The notes under the pieces: model-generated
The model's database searches: none
Told to the model about the DNA's origin: nothing
Seen by the model: the letters and a program-made list of their open reading frames with translations, nothing else
Position numbers and translations under genes: made by a program
Assembly: GCA_028456385.1 (NCBI GenBank)
Contig: JALNQF010000154.1
Location: forward strand, 1-64,000
DNA length: 64,000 bases
Reading direction: 5' to 3'
Source of the DNA: Ophiosphaerella korrae
Lineage: Eukaryota > Ascomycota > Dothideomycetes > Pleosporales > Phaeosphaeriaceae
Shown here: positions 50,801 to 64,000 of the stretch, piece by piece
Numbering within the stretch: position 1 is the first letter of the stretch
Layout: every line of letters begins with the position of its first letter

Positions 50801-53800
50801 GTAATATAAAATATAAGAAATAGAAGTAGCCTAGGTACGTTAATATACCTATACAACGTACTATTACCTATTAAGACTATAAGTAGTATTTAAGGAGAGG
50901 AAGACAAATTAATAAAAGAGCTATTAGTTATATTATAACTAGCTGTCTAGTTTAATTAAGGAGTAAAGCTACTCGATATATTATTACGCTAGCTTAAGAC
51001 GCCTATAAATTCTAATACTAAATTACTATATAGACTACTAACTTTTATAGTACTTATAGTAGTAGATATATAGCTAGATTCTATACTAAGTAGTAACGCT
51101 AAAGAGCTAGTCTATATAAGAACTATAGTTATAGTCCTAATAAAATTACTAACCTAAATTTTAATAGTAGCTTTTATAGTACTAGAGCTATTTATAATTT
51201 AAGTTAGGCCTAAGTAAGCTCTTTATACTATTGTACTTATTGTAATAGTTTACGTATTACCTAGTACTAAACTCTAACCTATTACTATTCTAAATATAGT
51301 TAGCGTAGAAATTAGGCTAATAGTTATAGTATTTATTACTATTCTAATACTTAATTTAACTATTAAAAGAGTTAAAAATTATTAAAAAGTTGTCTTGTTA
51401 CTACTAGTCTTAGAAACCTATCTAATAAATAGTCTAAAGGTAGTAAAAGTTGCCTTAAGTAGTATATTTAAATAAGCTACTTACTTAAGTAGTAAGCTTA
51501 AGCTAAGAGTAAAAAAAAGTAGAAATAATATAATAGACCTTATTCTTACTAGAAAATTACAATAGAGGTTATACAAGAACTTAGACAAGTAATATAGATA
51601 TATATTACAAAGAGGGCCTAGAATTAGTCTTATAGAAAGAGTCTAGAATTAGGCACTATTAGCTTAAGGTTAATACTATAAAAGTTAAGATAAAACTACT
51701 TTATCTTTTAAAATTAAACCTACTAAAGTATAATTAATATAGATTTAGATTTAGATTATAATAGAGAGCTCTTAAACTTAGATCTACTAACCTTAATTAA
51801 GGCTAGTTCCTTTAATTTACTAACCTAAAGAGTTAAGGAGTTTTAGTAAATATATTAGCTTAAGATAATAGAGAAGCTTATAATTAAAAATAATATAATA
51901 TAGAATACTATTATATAATACTAAAAGCTTTAGTATTTAACTCTTTAATTACTTAAATAGGTACTTAAAGCTTTATAATTATTATAGAGAGTATTTAAAA
52001 ACTATATTAGTAAAGATATTACTATAAAAGAAGATTAGTTAGAATTTTAGGGGATTAGAAAAGAAAATTAGAGTTAGTAATATAGTCCTATAGGTTAGAT
52101 ATAAAAATTAGATTCTTAAACTAAAATTCTATAAACTAAGTATATACTAAGTAGGAATATCTTAGAAGAAGTAATATAAAAGTTTATCTTAGAGCCCTAT
52201 TAGTAAAAGCTACTTCCCCCTCTAGTTTAGTTATAGTACTCTAGGATAGTTCTAACCTTAATATAGGATAACCTTTTAGAGCTACTAGAGGCTTTTCTAT
52301 AAATAGGTATTTATAGAAGGTCTATAGTAGAGACTTTTTCTACTAAGGTATAGGGGAGATAGAGCTAATAAGTTTATTCTAGACGCTAGGAGATACTAGC
52401 TTAAAATCTATTATAACTAGGACTATCTATTCTCTAATAAATATAGAATCCTCCTCTATATTCTTTAAGGCATTTCTTTACCTAGCTTGCTTTATAACGA
52501 ATATTAGAGTAGTAGTAAGTACTATTACTAGTAAGATACTAATAACTATACTAGTAATAGTACTACCTAATACCTTCTAGCTCTTTAAGTTCTTAGATAA
52601 AGGAGACGTTAGATTTAGCTATAAACTTAGATTAGAGCCTTCTACTAGCTAAGACTAGCCTAGAAAGAGCTAATAGTCTACATTAATTACTATAGATTTT
52701 TACGTATCTATAGACGAGCCTTTAGTAGAATTAATTACCCTAATTATTCTATTTAGATAGTATAAGTTAAGTACTATATAATAGAACTATATAAAGAGAT
52801 AGTCTCTAATAGTTATATTAAAAGCTAAGATCTATAATAGTGTTAGTTATCTTTAGTAAGTAGGAATATAGGAGAGAATATATTTCTATTAGTTAAGACT
52901 ATTTACGTAAAGAAATTTTTAGAGTAAAATCTTATTTACCTAGGATAGATTAACTTATAAGGTATATAAAAGTTATATTAACTATTTTTATAGGCTTTAG
53001 ATACTATATATTCTCTATAAACTACTAAGTAGTTAGTTAAAAAGAACTTAAAGATAACTAAGTCTCTAACACCTATAGTTATCGTTGTTAGATTAAATAT
53101 ATTACTACCTCTAAATCTAACTCTTATTTTATAGACCTAGACTACGTTTATAAGTACTCTAGCTAGAAGTAGAAGTAAGGACTAGCTATAAGAATAAGTT
53201 ATAGTAAAAAATAATAAAAGGAGTAACTTAAGATTCTATAAGTTTGTTAATACTAGTAATAAATAAAAGAAGAGAGTAACGTCTTTTATCTTATATAGAA
53301 TACTACGAGCTTTATAAGAGTTAGGTAAGACCTAATTTTAGAAACCTTACTATAAGGTAGCGTAGATAGCTTAAATATTTAAGGTAGTACTACTTATAGA
53401 CTAGTATCTTAGCTTACTAGGTGTAATCTTACTAAGGGTTTCTATTATCAACTACCTATAGTTCGTTTATTCTATATCTATTTATACTTAGGCCTTAGTA
53501 TATATATCTAGACCCTATACTATTAGACTTATAAAATACTCCTTAGTAGAAATTACTTATATTGTAATTATAGCTATAAACGTTGCTATAATATATTTTT
53601 TATTATATTTACTCTAAGGCGATAGGTATACAAAAGTATAAAGACTAGAAAACTTAGTAATTAGGATATTTATCGCGAGAATTATTAGAATAGGCTATAG
53701 TTAAATTAAGCTCTAAAAGAGAAAGTATAACAAATCTAGTAAAGAAGTATACTAGTATCTAGATATTAAGTAAAATATTTAACTTTAAAAACTTATTTAC

Positions 53801-56800
53801 TTAAACTTTATATAAAATTTATATAATCTATTTTTAGTAAATCTTTTAGACAACAATTAGTGCTTAATATAAGAGCCTTCTATTATTGCGTATAAATACA
53901 CTATTACTATTAACTTTAGTAGTACTATCTAATTTCTCTTTAGCTTCCTAGATATTAAAATATATTAGATTCTTAATACTTACTAAGATTAATAGTTAAC
54001 GAGCAAAACCTTTTAGAAGTTATAGTATAATTACTATAAGTTAAATCTAGTATATTACTATTTAAGGTATATCTAGAGTAGGAACTAAAGGTATTACCCC
54101 TATATCGTATCTATTAGTATAGATTTTAGCTTCTTTTACTTAAGACTTACTTAGATTAATATACTATATTTCTATTATTATTTATTATATAGGTATCTAA
54201 GTTAATACTACTAAATATAAGTGTACCTTTAACTAATATATATGTAGCGCTAAATGTATTATAATTAAAGCTAAAATCAAAGTAATTTACGTTAAGGCTA
54301 AAGAGTTAGAAATTAGCTAAGAGAGTATCTTAACGTAGAGTATAGGTTAGGATAATAAGAGTAGAGTAGATAAGATATAAGATAATACTAAGGAGAAGAG
54401 CGAGACTAAAAGCTTATAAGGGATACATTAATTTAGCTACAAATACGTTATAACTACTTTTTAAAAATTAATTGTGTATACTCTCTAAAGAAACTAGTAA
54501 CAACTATCCTTTTATAATAATTTAATAGTGTATTTTTAGATATAACGTAAGCTATAATAGGTCTCCTACGACCCTAAGCGTAGCTATAAACTATCTCTAA
54601 TATTCTTATATTACTTTTAAGTCTAGAGATCTATTTCTATAGCTATAGTTAAGAGTAAAATCCTCTAGTAATCTAAGATAAAGATCTTTACAAACTACTA
54701 TTAAATATTTATAATTCTAATTAAAGTATTTACTATTTCTATACACGCTTAGCTATATAGACCTAGTATATTTTAGGCCCTACGCTCTTTCTATACGTAA
54801 TAGTATAGCGTACGTAGTTTATCTCTAGTATAATCTACTCTATAATAACGTATATAAAAGTAAATTTAGTGTAGAAGATTCTTAAAGTAGTAATTATATT
54901 TTATAACTAGATTATTATAGACTAGTACTATATTCTATAAAGCTTTTAAAGATTAGTTACCTAATATTTATACTATTGCGATTTAAGACCTATTAAGCTC
55001 TAAACCTATTTAATATATAATAGGAGCCTAGATAGTATAGTTTAGTAGTATTACTTTATTTTAGGGAATTAATTTTTGTATTCTCTATTTCTTCTCTATA
55101 GATTATAGCCTTTACTCTATTACTAAGATAAAAGTTAAGAGGCTAATTATTACTATCTACTATAGCTATACGCGTAGTAGGAGTAAGTAAGAATCTATAA
55201 GAGTAGTACTATAAACTAGCGCAAGAGTAATAATAAAGAATACTATATTTATTAATAAGTTAAACGTAACACTAGAAATTACTATTTAAGATTTATAGAA
55301 CAATTACCTAATTAAGTTATTAGATAATAAAGTAAATTGTTTTAATTTAATTATCTTTAGCTAGTTATAAGAATAGCCTAATTCTAGGCTAGGTATCTAA
55401 ATATAGAAGAGAATAGTCTAAATTATTATATCTTTATTAATAATATATAGTCTTAGGCCTCTTCTACTTTTACTTTATTCTTTAATTTTAGATACTTATA
55501 GGCTCTTCTACGTTTCTTCTCTAGCTTAAGTAGAATATCTAGGTTATTAACGTTAGTAAGCCTTTAGCACTTTAGAGTTATTAGGGATTTCTATACTAGA
55601 GACTAAGAACTTCTTACTACTTCTCTTTCTAACTTATTAAGCCTAGATAAGGCTATACTAAGTTCTTTAACTCTATCCTTATAAGAATATATATACTTCT
55701 ATATCTCTTAATAAACGTTTTTATATTAATAAAATAAGTTTATATAGTACTAGTTATTACTAGCTAAAAAGTTATATTACTTATAGAGGTCTCTTAGCTT
55801 ATAGGACTCCTAATAGTATATAGATTTATATCTCTTAGATATTAATTTATAAGTATTTAGTCTACTATAGTAAGCTTAAAGATACTAGTAAATTTTAGTA
55901 AGGTACTTTTAAGTTATTATAACTAGGTACTTAGAGGTATCTTTATAAAAATCCTAATAGTATTAGATAGGATATATATATACCTATAGAATAAACTTAG
56001 GCTATAGTATTAGATATTTTACTCTAAGACGCTATTTTAATTAAGTAGAAGATAAGAATAAAGTAAAGAGTAGAGCTATTTTAATTTTAGGTTAAGAATA
56101 TTAAGCTCTTTGCGTACTAGACTACTAATTTATAGAATATTTCCTATAGAGATAGATAAGGAAGTAGATATAGCGTAAGATAAAATACTTAGAGCTATTA
56201 TATTCTAAGCTTAGAATAGTATTTTAAGGGTAAATCTATTTTTTCTAAATATTTAATACCTACTAATAAGGTTAATAGATACTAGAATTATAGAGATAGA
56301 GTATAGTAGTACTATAACAATACTATTCGCGATCTTTTAGTAAGAATTTCCTAAACTCTACTTTACTACCTTACCTATAGCGCCTATATAAGCTATTAGC
56401 TAATTATAGAATAAGGATAAAGCTAATAAGATAAAACCTTAAATATAGGCTTAATATACTAGAGCCCCTATTAGTCTTAAATTTTTAATAATCTTAGTAT
56501 AGAATAAATACTAGTAGGGGCTATAAAGACTTTTAGTAAGAGTAATAGTAAATAAGAAGCCTCTAAATCTATTACTAATAACCTATTAGTCTCTAACGCT
56601 TAGGTCTATTATTTTAAACTTTAATATATAAAATACTAATTAATAGCTACTATATACTTAACTATTATTTATAAATAGGTAGGCTTACTCTAATTTTTAA
56701 ATATAACTAATATAACTCTTACTACACTTAAATATAGTTATTAGAAAGCTTACTTTCTTATTTAACGTAAGATAGAAGTCTAATTCTTTTAAGTAAATAG

Positions 56801-57460
56801 TATTATCTAATATAACTTAAATAACTTTATAAATTTTATTATTTATTTTATATTTATATAAACTTTTTATATATTAGTATTAGTAAGCTAATTTAGTTAA
56901 AGCCTTATAGGAGACTACTATAAGGCCTTTTTAATTCTTAATATTAGCTTTAAGTAGCTTCTCTAGCCTTACGTTCTTTTTATCTAGAGTATTATAGGTT
57001 ATATTAATCCTCTCTTTAATTTTTTTTATAATATCTTCTCCTAGTCTCTTTAAGAAAAACTCTCCCTGTATAAAAAGGCGTATATTAAGAATCTAGCTTT
57101 AATCTAAGTATATAAAGTAAGCTTACTTACCTAGAGTCTTATATTTAGACTCTACTTCCTAGAAAAGAGTAATCCTTTATATATTTACTTTATAGTTATA
57201 GTATCTTTTAAGTAGCTTTTTAATAAAACAACTTTAATTTTAGTAAGTAATAATAAATTATAATAGTGTTTAATAACTTATACACTAAAGCTAATCTTTT
57301 TAACTCTTCTTTTCTAAATTCTATTAAGCTATACTAAAGAATAGTAGTTATTACCTACTAGCGCTACCTAGCCTTTTACTATTCTTACTAAGAGCTAAGG
57401 TTACTTTTAAGCTTATTATACTTCTATTTTAAAGATAGTAGGAGAGACTCTAGTAATTAT
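47855..57460. other. RIP-degraded region, nothing recognised
   Basis: Uniform CpA/TpG-depleted DNA. A Thr/Pro-like plus-strand frame is visible around 51010-51550, and a charged minus-strand frame around 55440-55700. Neither matches a family I know. No repeats with clear boundaries were found. Confidence 0.4.
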
Positions 57461-57464
57461 ACCT

Positions 57465-57940
57465 TTTAAGAGTTTATACTATTACTATAAGTAGAAAGAC
57501 TACTCTTATCTTTAATATTAGCCTACGTTTATATATTTATTTCCTAGTCTTTGTTAGTATATAATAGCTAATACCTAACCTCTTTAAGCTTAGCTTCTAA
57601 GTCTTTAACCTAATTTTTAAGGCATATAACTATCCTCCTTATTTTTATATTAATACTTATAAGTCTTTTATTCTTATTTTTAATCTAGACGTTTAATTTA
57701 TTAAGCTCGCGATATCTAGTTTAGTATATAAGTAGATCGTCCTTTAAACACTATAATTACCCTTTAAGATTTTTATACTTAGTATTTTCTTAGCAAAAGA
57801 TCTTAATTTCCTAGCCTATAGCTTTATTTACTTTAGTTAATTGTAATAGTTTATAATATTCTATAGAGTATACTTTCTTAAACTTCTTTATACTAGAGCT
57901 AAAGAAAGCGTTATAGGTAAGAATCTAGTTATATATAGTT
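57465..57940 (-). pseudogene. coiled-coil-like reading-frame relic
   Basis: On the minus strand about 155 codons read as a heptad-rich, highly charged sequence: KKFKKVYSIEYYKLL near 57880, DDLLIY-stop-TRYRELNKLN near 57720 and VKDLEAKLKEVRY near 57590. It resembles a structural or gag-like coiled coil. No specific family can be named. A-rich sequence mutated by RIP tends to give Lys and Glu codons, so confidence is low. Confidence 0.25.
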
Positions 57941-57944
57941 TATA

Positions 57945-60900
57945 CAAGATAACCTATAGTAAGTATACTATTAAGGATATCTATAATATAAGGCTTTAGA
58001 GAGCGCTTAGAGCTATTAGGTATATAGAGTACTATTCTTACCTAAGTATTACTAGCAACCTATAGTAGTATAAGAGTAAATTTAGGTATTATATAGTAAG
58101 ATATTACTTAGGTTATTATAGCTATTATTATAATTAGTTATAAAGTAATAGTCTAAGAATATTATAAAAGATAAGATTTATATTAAGCTATAATATTAGG
58201 AGATAAGAGAGTCTACTAGATTCCTTGTTACGTTTATACTACTAGGGTAATAGTTATATCTATAGCGTTTAGAACTTAATAATTACGTAATAAGATTAAG
58301 CTAAGTTTTAAATTATTATACCCTAGCAATAGGTTCTAATTTAACTAGTTATTACTATACTAGTTTTTAGTAGTATTACAAAAATTAGATTATATATACG
58401 TAAGTATATACCTCTACTCTAGATTTAAGAGATGCTACTAATAGTCTACTTAACCTCTATAACTAACTTAACCCTCTTATTACTTTTACTTAAAGAAGAT
58501 TATTATCACCTAATATAAAATAGAGTATAACTTTATAGTATAGTAAGTAGTATTTTAAAATTATATTCTTAAATATATCTTTTCTAACTCTACCTATTTT
58601 AAATACTTTATTTCTTAAATTAGAGAAGGGTTTAAAACTAGGCCCTTAAAGGTACTAGGCTTCTTGAATTAGGGGGTAGATTTTAATTCTAAAGGCTAAG
58701 TAATAGATAGTATATATCCTATAATAGGCTAATAGAGAGAGCTCTAGTATTAGTATACTTATAAATTAATAGTACGTGTCTATATTTCTTTATTAACTTA
58801 TTTATTATCTTTTCTTAATAGAGACTCTAGAATTCTTCTATATTTTATCGCTACTATAGCTTATTAATAGTTAAGCTCTATATAATAAGTTAAAAGCTTA
58901 CTAGATATAACTCTAACTAGCTACCTATTGTTTAACCTTCTCGATTATCTAGATCTAGTTAAACTAGTACTTAATATTATAGCTAATATACTTAGTATAC
59001 TAAGCGATATAAACTTTAACTAGTCTAGTAGTATTAATCCTACCTTCTTTTTACTAGCTAAACTAGATAATTTTATCTTTAAAATACTCTTAGTAAACGA
59101 TAGTACTTCTATTAAACCTATAGGCGATAAGTAAAGTCTTAGAAAAGCTATCTTATAGCTTAGATATAGTATAGAAGTAAAGCTAGTAAAGATAAAAGAT
59201 AGTATAAAAATAATAGATTAGAGACTAATAAAAGTTAAAGAAGCTAAAGAGACTTAAGATATTAAGTATATTAATACTACTCTATTAGGTATATAAACTC
59301 TTACTAATAATATAAAAGAATTTAATAATAGAAGGAGTAAATTTAAGTAGAATTAAAGAAATTACTTAATAACCTTTAGGAGTACTATAACCTTACGAAT
59401 TTAACTACTAGGCGATTAGTTAAGCTAGTTAAATAGATTTTTAGTACTATTACTTAATATATTAACTATAGAACTTATATAGACTTAGCTAAGTAGATCT
59501 TTATAATAGTAACTTTGTTTTTTAGACTAATTATATTAAATAATTATCTATATTTTCTCTTTCTAGTATAATATATAAGTAGGAGAGTATTACTTATAGC
59601 TCTAAAAATAGGACAAGATTCTTGTAAAATACTTTAAGAGTCTAGAATTAGGTAGCCTTTATAGTCTAAAGTAGTAGTATAATAGTATAACTATTTAATA
59701 TTAGACTTACCTTTAATCTACAAATATATATAATTCTTGTCACTAAAGAAATTTACTATTAGATCTAGAAAATTATTATAATATTATACTAGGCTATAAC
59801 AAGTATAGGGTTTATCCTATAGCTAGTACTAATATATCTCTAAAGAGTAATACTATTTAGACTACTTATAAGTAGAGTAGTTAGCCTATAAGTAATCTTC
59901 TCTTAAGAAGAATAGAGAAAGTAAAGAAAATACCTACTCTAGATATATCTATTATAGAACAACAAAGAGTATAAGAGAATAGTTAACTTAAGAAAGAACT
60001 TTAGTACTAATAAAGAAAGTATAGCGCTAGTATATATTTACTTAAAGAGGTTAGGCTTGTAGTTAAATCTCTTTAAGAAGTACTTATAAATTTTAAGAAG
60101 CTAAACTTAGAATTTAAAGATAAAGTAATAGATAAGTAACCTTAGAGAAGCTATTATATTAACAAGTAGATTTATATAATATCTTTAGTATACGTATAGA
60201 TAATATATATCTTAGTATACCTTAAAAGTTAAACTAAGCCTACTTAAGAGGCGTTATTTTAAAATATAAACAATCTAGTTAATCTTTATAGTTATACTAT
60301 AGCTAAGGCCTTATAATATAAAAAAAAGGGCTTAGCTATAAGGAACTAAGGATATAGGTTTTATAGATCGCTTATATAGTTTATTATATATTATCTAGTA
60401 AATAAAAGTAATATAAACCTATTTACTACCTTTTAGCTAACTATAGGCTATTGTAGTAGTAGGATAGAAATAGTTTATATCTATTTTAAATTTAAAATAC
60501 GTTTAGGCCTATAATTAGGACTTTGTAACTAAAATTAGTTTACCTTTAGAAAAATTTTACTTACTACTAATTAATAGTAACTAATTAGGTAATACTAATT
60601 CTTTATCTTATAGTAGTTAGATTATTTATCTTTAGACCTTACTACGAAAAGGATAGGTTTTAAACTAGATATCTAACTTCTATTATATAAAATTATTTAT
60701 TATAGTTACTAGTAATAGTAAATCTTATATATAGGTAACTAGTAAGATAATAATCTATAGAGCTAAGAAACAACGTACTAATATACACTAGTAGTCTATA
60801 GTTATCCTACTACTAAGTCTAATAGTATAAGATATTCTTTAAAAGCTTAACTTAATTAGAGCTAACTTTATTTAGATAATTACTATATATTAAGAACAAA

Positions 60901-63900
60901 TACGTATTAACAAGAGTTTAAAAGATAATATTACTAACATCTTAGTATCTTATAAACTCTTACGCTAAGTAAACAATCTTATAGAATAAAAGATTACGTC
61001 GCTTAAGTCTCTACTATATAATAGCTATAATAATTTAAGTAATAGGTATATAGAATTCTCTTCTAAAAGCTTTACTAAAGAATAGATAAAAGACTAGTAA
61101 GAAGAGATATCTTATCTTAAATTAGAAAACTATAGGATTTAACTTAAATATAAGGCTAAAATATCTAGAATAGCTAAAGCTACTTAAAAGTACAAAGAAG
61201 TATTAGTATATACTAGTAATATAGTTATTACTAGTGTAAAAAGGATTATAGAGTTTAAAGCTCTAAAAGAATCTAAGCTAAGTAATTAGAATTATAATTC
61301 TATAAAGAGCAAGTATATAGAGGCTTAAGATAGGTCTAGGTTCTATCTTCTTATCTAATATATATTAAAATTAAAATTATTTACGCTAAATAGCTTACTT
61401 TATATTATCTTAACTATAATCTAAAGAATAGATCTTCTCTTAATTAATACTACTTATTATATTAATCTATAGTAGTCTTCGAAGCTCTAAAGAAGCTTAA
61501 TTAGGTATTTATCTTCTAATATAGATTATATAACTTTAAGACTTAATACTTAAATAGATAGTAGTAGACGCTAATTTATCTCTATAGTATCTAGACTATA
61601 TAGAGCTTACTACTATTACTTATAAAGTAAGTAGCTTAGAGTAAGAGAAAGAATATTAGAGAGTATATAATTATAATTCTATAGTTACTTAATACTATAT
61701 AATTCCTTAAAGGTAGTAGATAGACGTATAGAAATATATAATACCTAACTATCTTTCTTTCTTGTAAAAGAAATATTCGACTTAGTAAGTTAGGTTTTAT
61801 TGTATAGAAGCTACTAATATATATAGAGCGAGTATAGAGGACTATTATTAGGACGATAATAGTAAATCCTTAATAGTAGATGTTAAGGTACTAGGTTACG
61901 TCCTAGTAACTACAATAGATAAAGGAATTAAGAAGTAAGAAGTCTCTAGAGTGTAGACTCCTAAAAGGTAGCCTAAGGATATAATTAATTTTATATTACG
62001 TATAGAATTTACGTCTCTTATAGAAATACGTAAGCTATAATAACTTAAACGTAATACTTTATTTACTTATTAAATATTTCTATAGTATAAATTCCTTATA
62101 ATTCCTTAAGATAAAGAATCCTTAGTATAGAGTGTGTAAAATCTTAGCTAACTATAGATAGATTCTAATTACTAATAGTTAATTAATTTAGAGTTTAATT
62201 ATTAATTAGATTAATTAGTTAGTTCCTTTAATTTTAATTTATTAGGGGGTTAGGAGAAGAAGTAGATTTAAATAGATAGAATTATTATTTTTAGCGAGTA
62301 TTATGTAAAGTCTATTTATAAGTAGGCTTATTTAGGCTTTATATCTTTGTCCTATTAATTAGATATATATTTATTATGCGTTACTCTTTAAATTTTAACT
62401 TAGGAAGATAAATTACTTATAACAAAACTACTCTAGGGTTAAATTTATATAGGTTAGTAACTATAAGAATTAGGGTCTAGCCTATAGCCTTAATTCTAAA
62501 AGTAAAATATCTAATTTCGAGCTTAATAATATTAAATAGACTAGCTCTATAGAAGCTATATCTAAAATTAAGCTTTCTAAAATTATTAAGAATCTCTATA
62601 GCAACTTAAATAATAGAGCTATAGGTACTTAATAATATACTTACTTTATATTACCTACACTTACGCTAACCTATACTTTCTATACTATTACTCTCTTTAC
62701 TATATATCTATCCTACTTACTCCCTCCTTAAGCTATATTTATTTACTTAAGTCTTATCTACTATACTCTAAGACTAATTTATTATTCTATATTTATAGTA
62801 TCTCTAGCTTTCTATATCTTTAACTTTCTATCTCTTATTTTTTACTCTAAAGATCTACTTATTACTCTAGACTTTCTTAATATATACTACTAAGTTATTA
62901 AATATTACTCTATCTACTAATATCTATACTATAAGTATACTATCGATCTATATACTACTTATAGGCAGCGTAAGTATATAGTTTAAGAAAAGACTATATT
63001 TATAGGCTACGCTTATAACTATTATAGTAGCTATTAACTAGAAACTACTTATACTAGAGTATACCTAGACTCTAGCTATAGAAGTAGCGTATATATACTA
63101 CTAACACAATTAAGCGCCTATAAAAGCTAGTATAGTATAGAACCTTATAGATTAAAGCTTTAACCCCTAGTCTACTTTGTTATTAGCTTATTACTTATAG
63201 TTAGCTTAAGACCTATCTAATTCTTTTAATTATCCTACCTATCTAACCTTCTAAATACTTAGCTTAAATAGTACGTAGCTCTTAATAGAGAGTATATTCT
63301 TCTCTAAGCTAATAGTAAGTGTAATTTTTCTTAAATATATTAGAGAAGAGCTAGTTATTAGGGCGCGTAATTTTACTTATTTTAGTACTTACTAGTATAT
63401 ATATCTATATATAGATAGAGCCTAATCCTTAATTAAATAAATATATTTTTATATTATTAGTATTTTATAGGAAATAAAAAGTTTAACTAATACCTTAGAG
63501 GCTACCTTAAATTAATAGAATATATATTAGCTAAAAGCTAAAAAAACCTAGCTTTAATATTAGAAAAGTAAATAGCTATTCTATCTCTACTATCTATAGA
63601 TATATTTTAAAAAAGAATAAGAGTACTAAAACTATAAAATTAAATATATAAGAGTATATATAAACTAACTACTAGGCTAGCTTAACTTATACGTTTCTTA
63701 TTCTAGTAATTTCGATTTTACTATAACCTAACGCTTAAGACCTTTAGTAAGGACTTAAACTTCTTTAGTTTACGCGATAAGCTTTTTTATATATTCTTTT
63801 ACTTCTCTATATACTCTACTTTAGTTAGTTACTTCCTAAAGAAGCCCTATTATAGAGCTTACCTATTTTACTTATTAATCTTATAACACGTTAGTAATAT

Positions 63901-64000
63901 ATTAACTTCTATAAAGAAAAATATACTCTTAGTAAATATTTTTAAGAAGGTACTCTAGCCTTAATAATATAACTTCCTCCTTTAGAGTAGTTACTATAGC
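57945..64000. other. RIP-degraded region to the window end, nothing named
   Basis: AT-rich mutated DNA. A charged plus-strand frame around 60850-61330 (for example EEISYLKLENYRI near 61105) looks coiled-coil-like but is not assignable. No LTR, terminal inverted repeat, telomere-type repeat or RNA gene was seen up to the end. Confidence 0.4.

Noticed and set aside
55440..55700. Charged minus-strand frame as a named coiled-coil gene
   Set aside because: A-rich RIP-mutated DNA readily gives Lys/Glu-rich frames. No family motif or stable start was seen.
1..64000. DUF3435 tyrosine-recombinase (Starship captain)
   Set aside because: I looked for the RIP images of the conserved C-terminal Arg/His/Tyr region on both strands and found nothing convincing, so a Starship is not called.
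1..64000. Centromere or mitochondrial origin for the AT-richness
   Set aside because: The base bias is specific to CpA/TpG loss and contains a chromovirus and nuclear gene relics. That fits RIP better than mitochondrial DNA. Centromere identity cannot be judged from sequence alone.

Overview
This window reads as a strongly AT-rich, inactivated block of a filamentous ascomycete (Pezizomycotina) nuclear genome. The main sign is a near-total loss of CpA and its complement TpG, with TpA in excess, over about 64 kb and on both strands. That is the signature of repeat-induced point mutation (RIP). GC content looks to be about 30% by eye. I see no intact protein-coding gene, tRNA, rRNA or bacterial feature. 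Every recognisable protein is a relic in which Gln and Trp codons have become TAG/TAA, Cys and His have become Tyr, and Gly has become Ser, Arg or Glu. Stops are almost all TAG or TAA because TGA is itself destroyed.

Layout: (1) 1-3363, an old flank holding the C-terminal part of a pogo/Fot1-like transposase relic (about 1100-1720) and an unidentified in-frame relic (about 2200-3160). (2) 3369-10404, a complete Ty3/gypsy chromovirus-type LTR retrotransposon: two 431-bp LTRs, a perfect 5-bp target duplication (GTATA), a polypurine tract and one uninterrupted gag-pol frame with zinc knuckles, protease, reverse transcriptase, RNase H, integrase (D-D35-E spacing) and a C-terminal chromodomain. 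It carries many transitions, but I see no indel between the landmarks. (3) 10410-33190, fully mutated DNA with several unidentified reading-frame relics (14.3-15.5 kb minus, 21.8-22.5 kb minus, 25.8-27.1 kb plus), a CTA microsatellite, a hairpin and a 17/34-bp minisatellite. (4) 33200-39420, the best non-transposon content: a convergent pair made of a DUF3723-family relic (plus strand, with its repeat-encoded charged linker) and a UPF1/NFX1-type superfamily 1 helicase relic (minus strand, one frame from before Walker A to motif VI). (5) 39430-64000, degraded DNA with a few coding-like frames that I cannot name.

The gypsy element keeps many CpA on its coding strand but almost no TpG, while the flanks have lost both. 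This fits a later insertion into already mutated DNA, followed by fewer or strand-biased rounds of RIP. The DUF3723 and helicase relics are host-type or cargo-type genes rather than ordinary transposon genes. They were probably caught by RIP because the segment was duplicated, or because they rode on a large mobile element. No tyrosine-recombinase captain was recognised, so that last idea is inference only.
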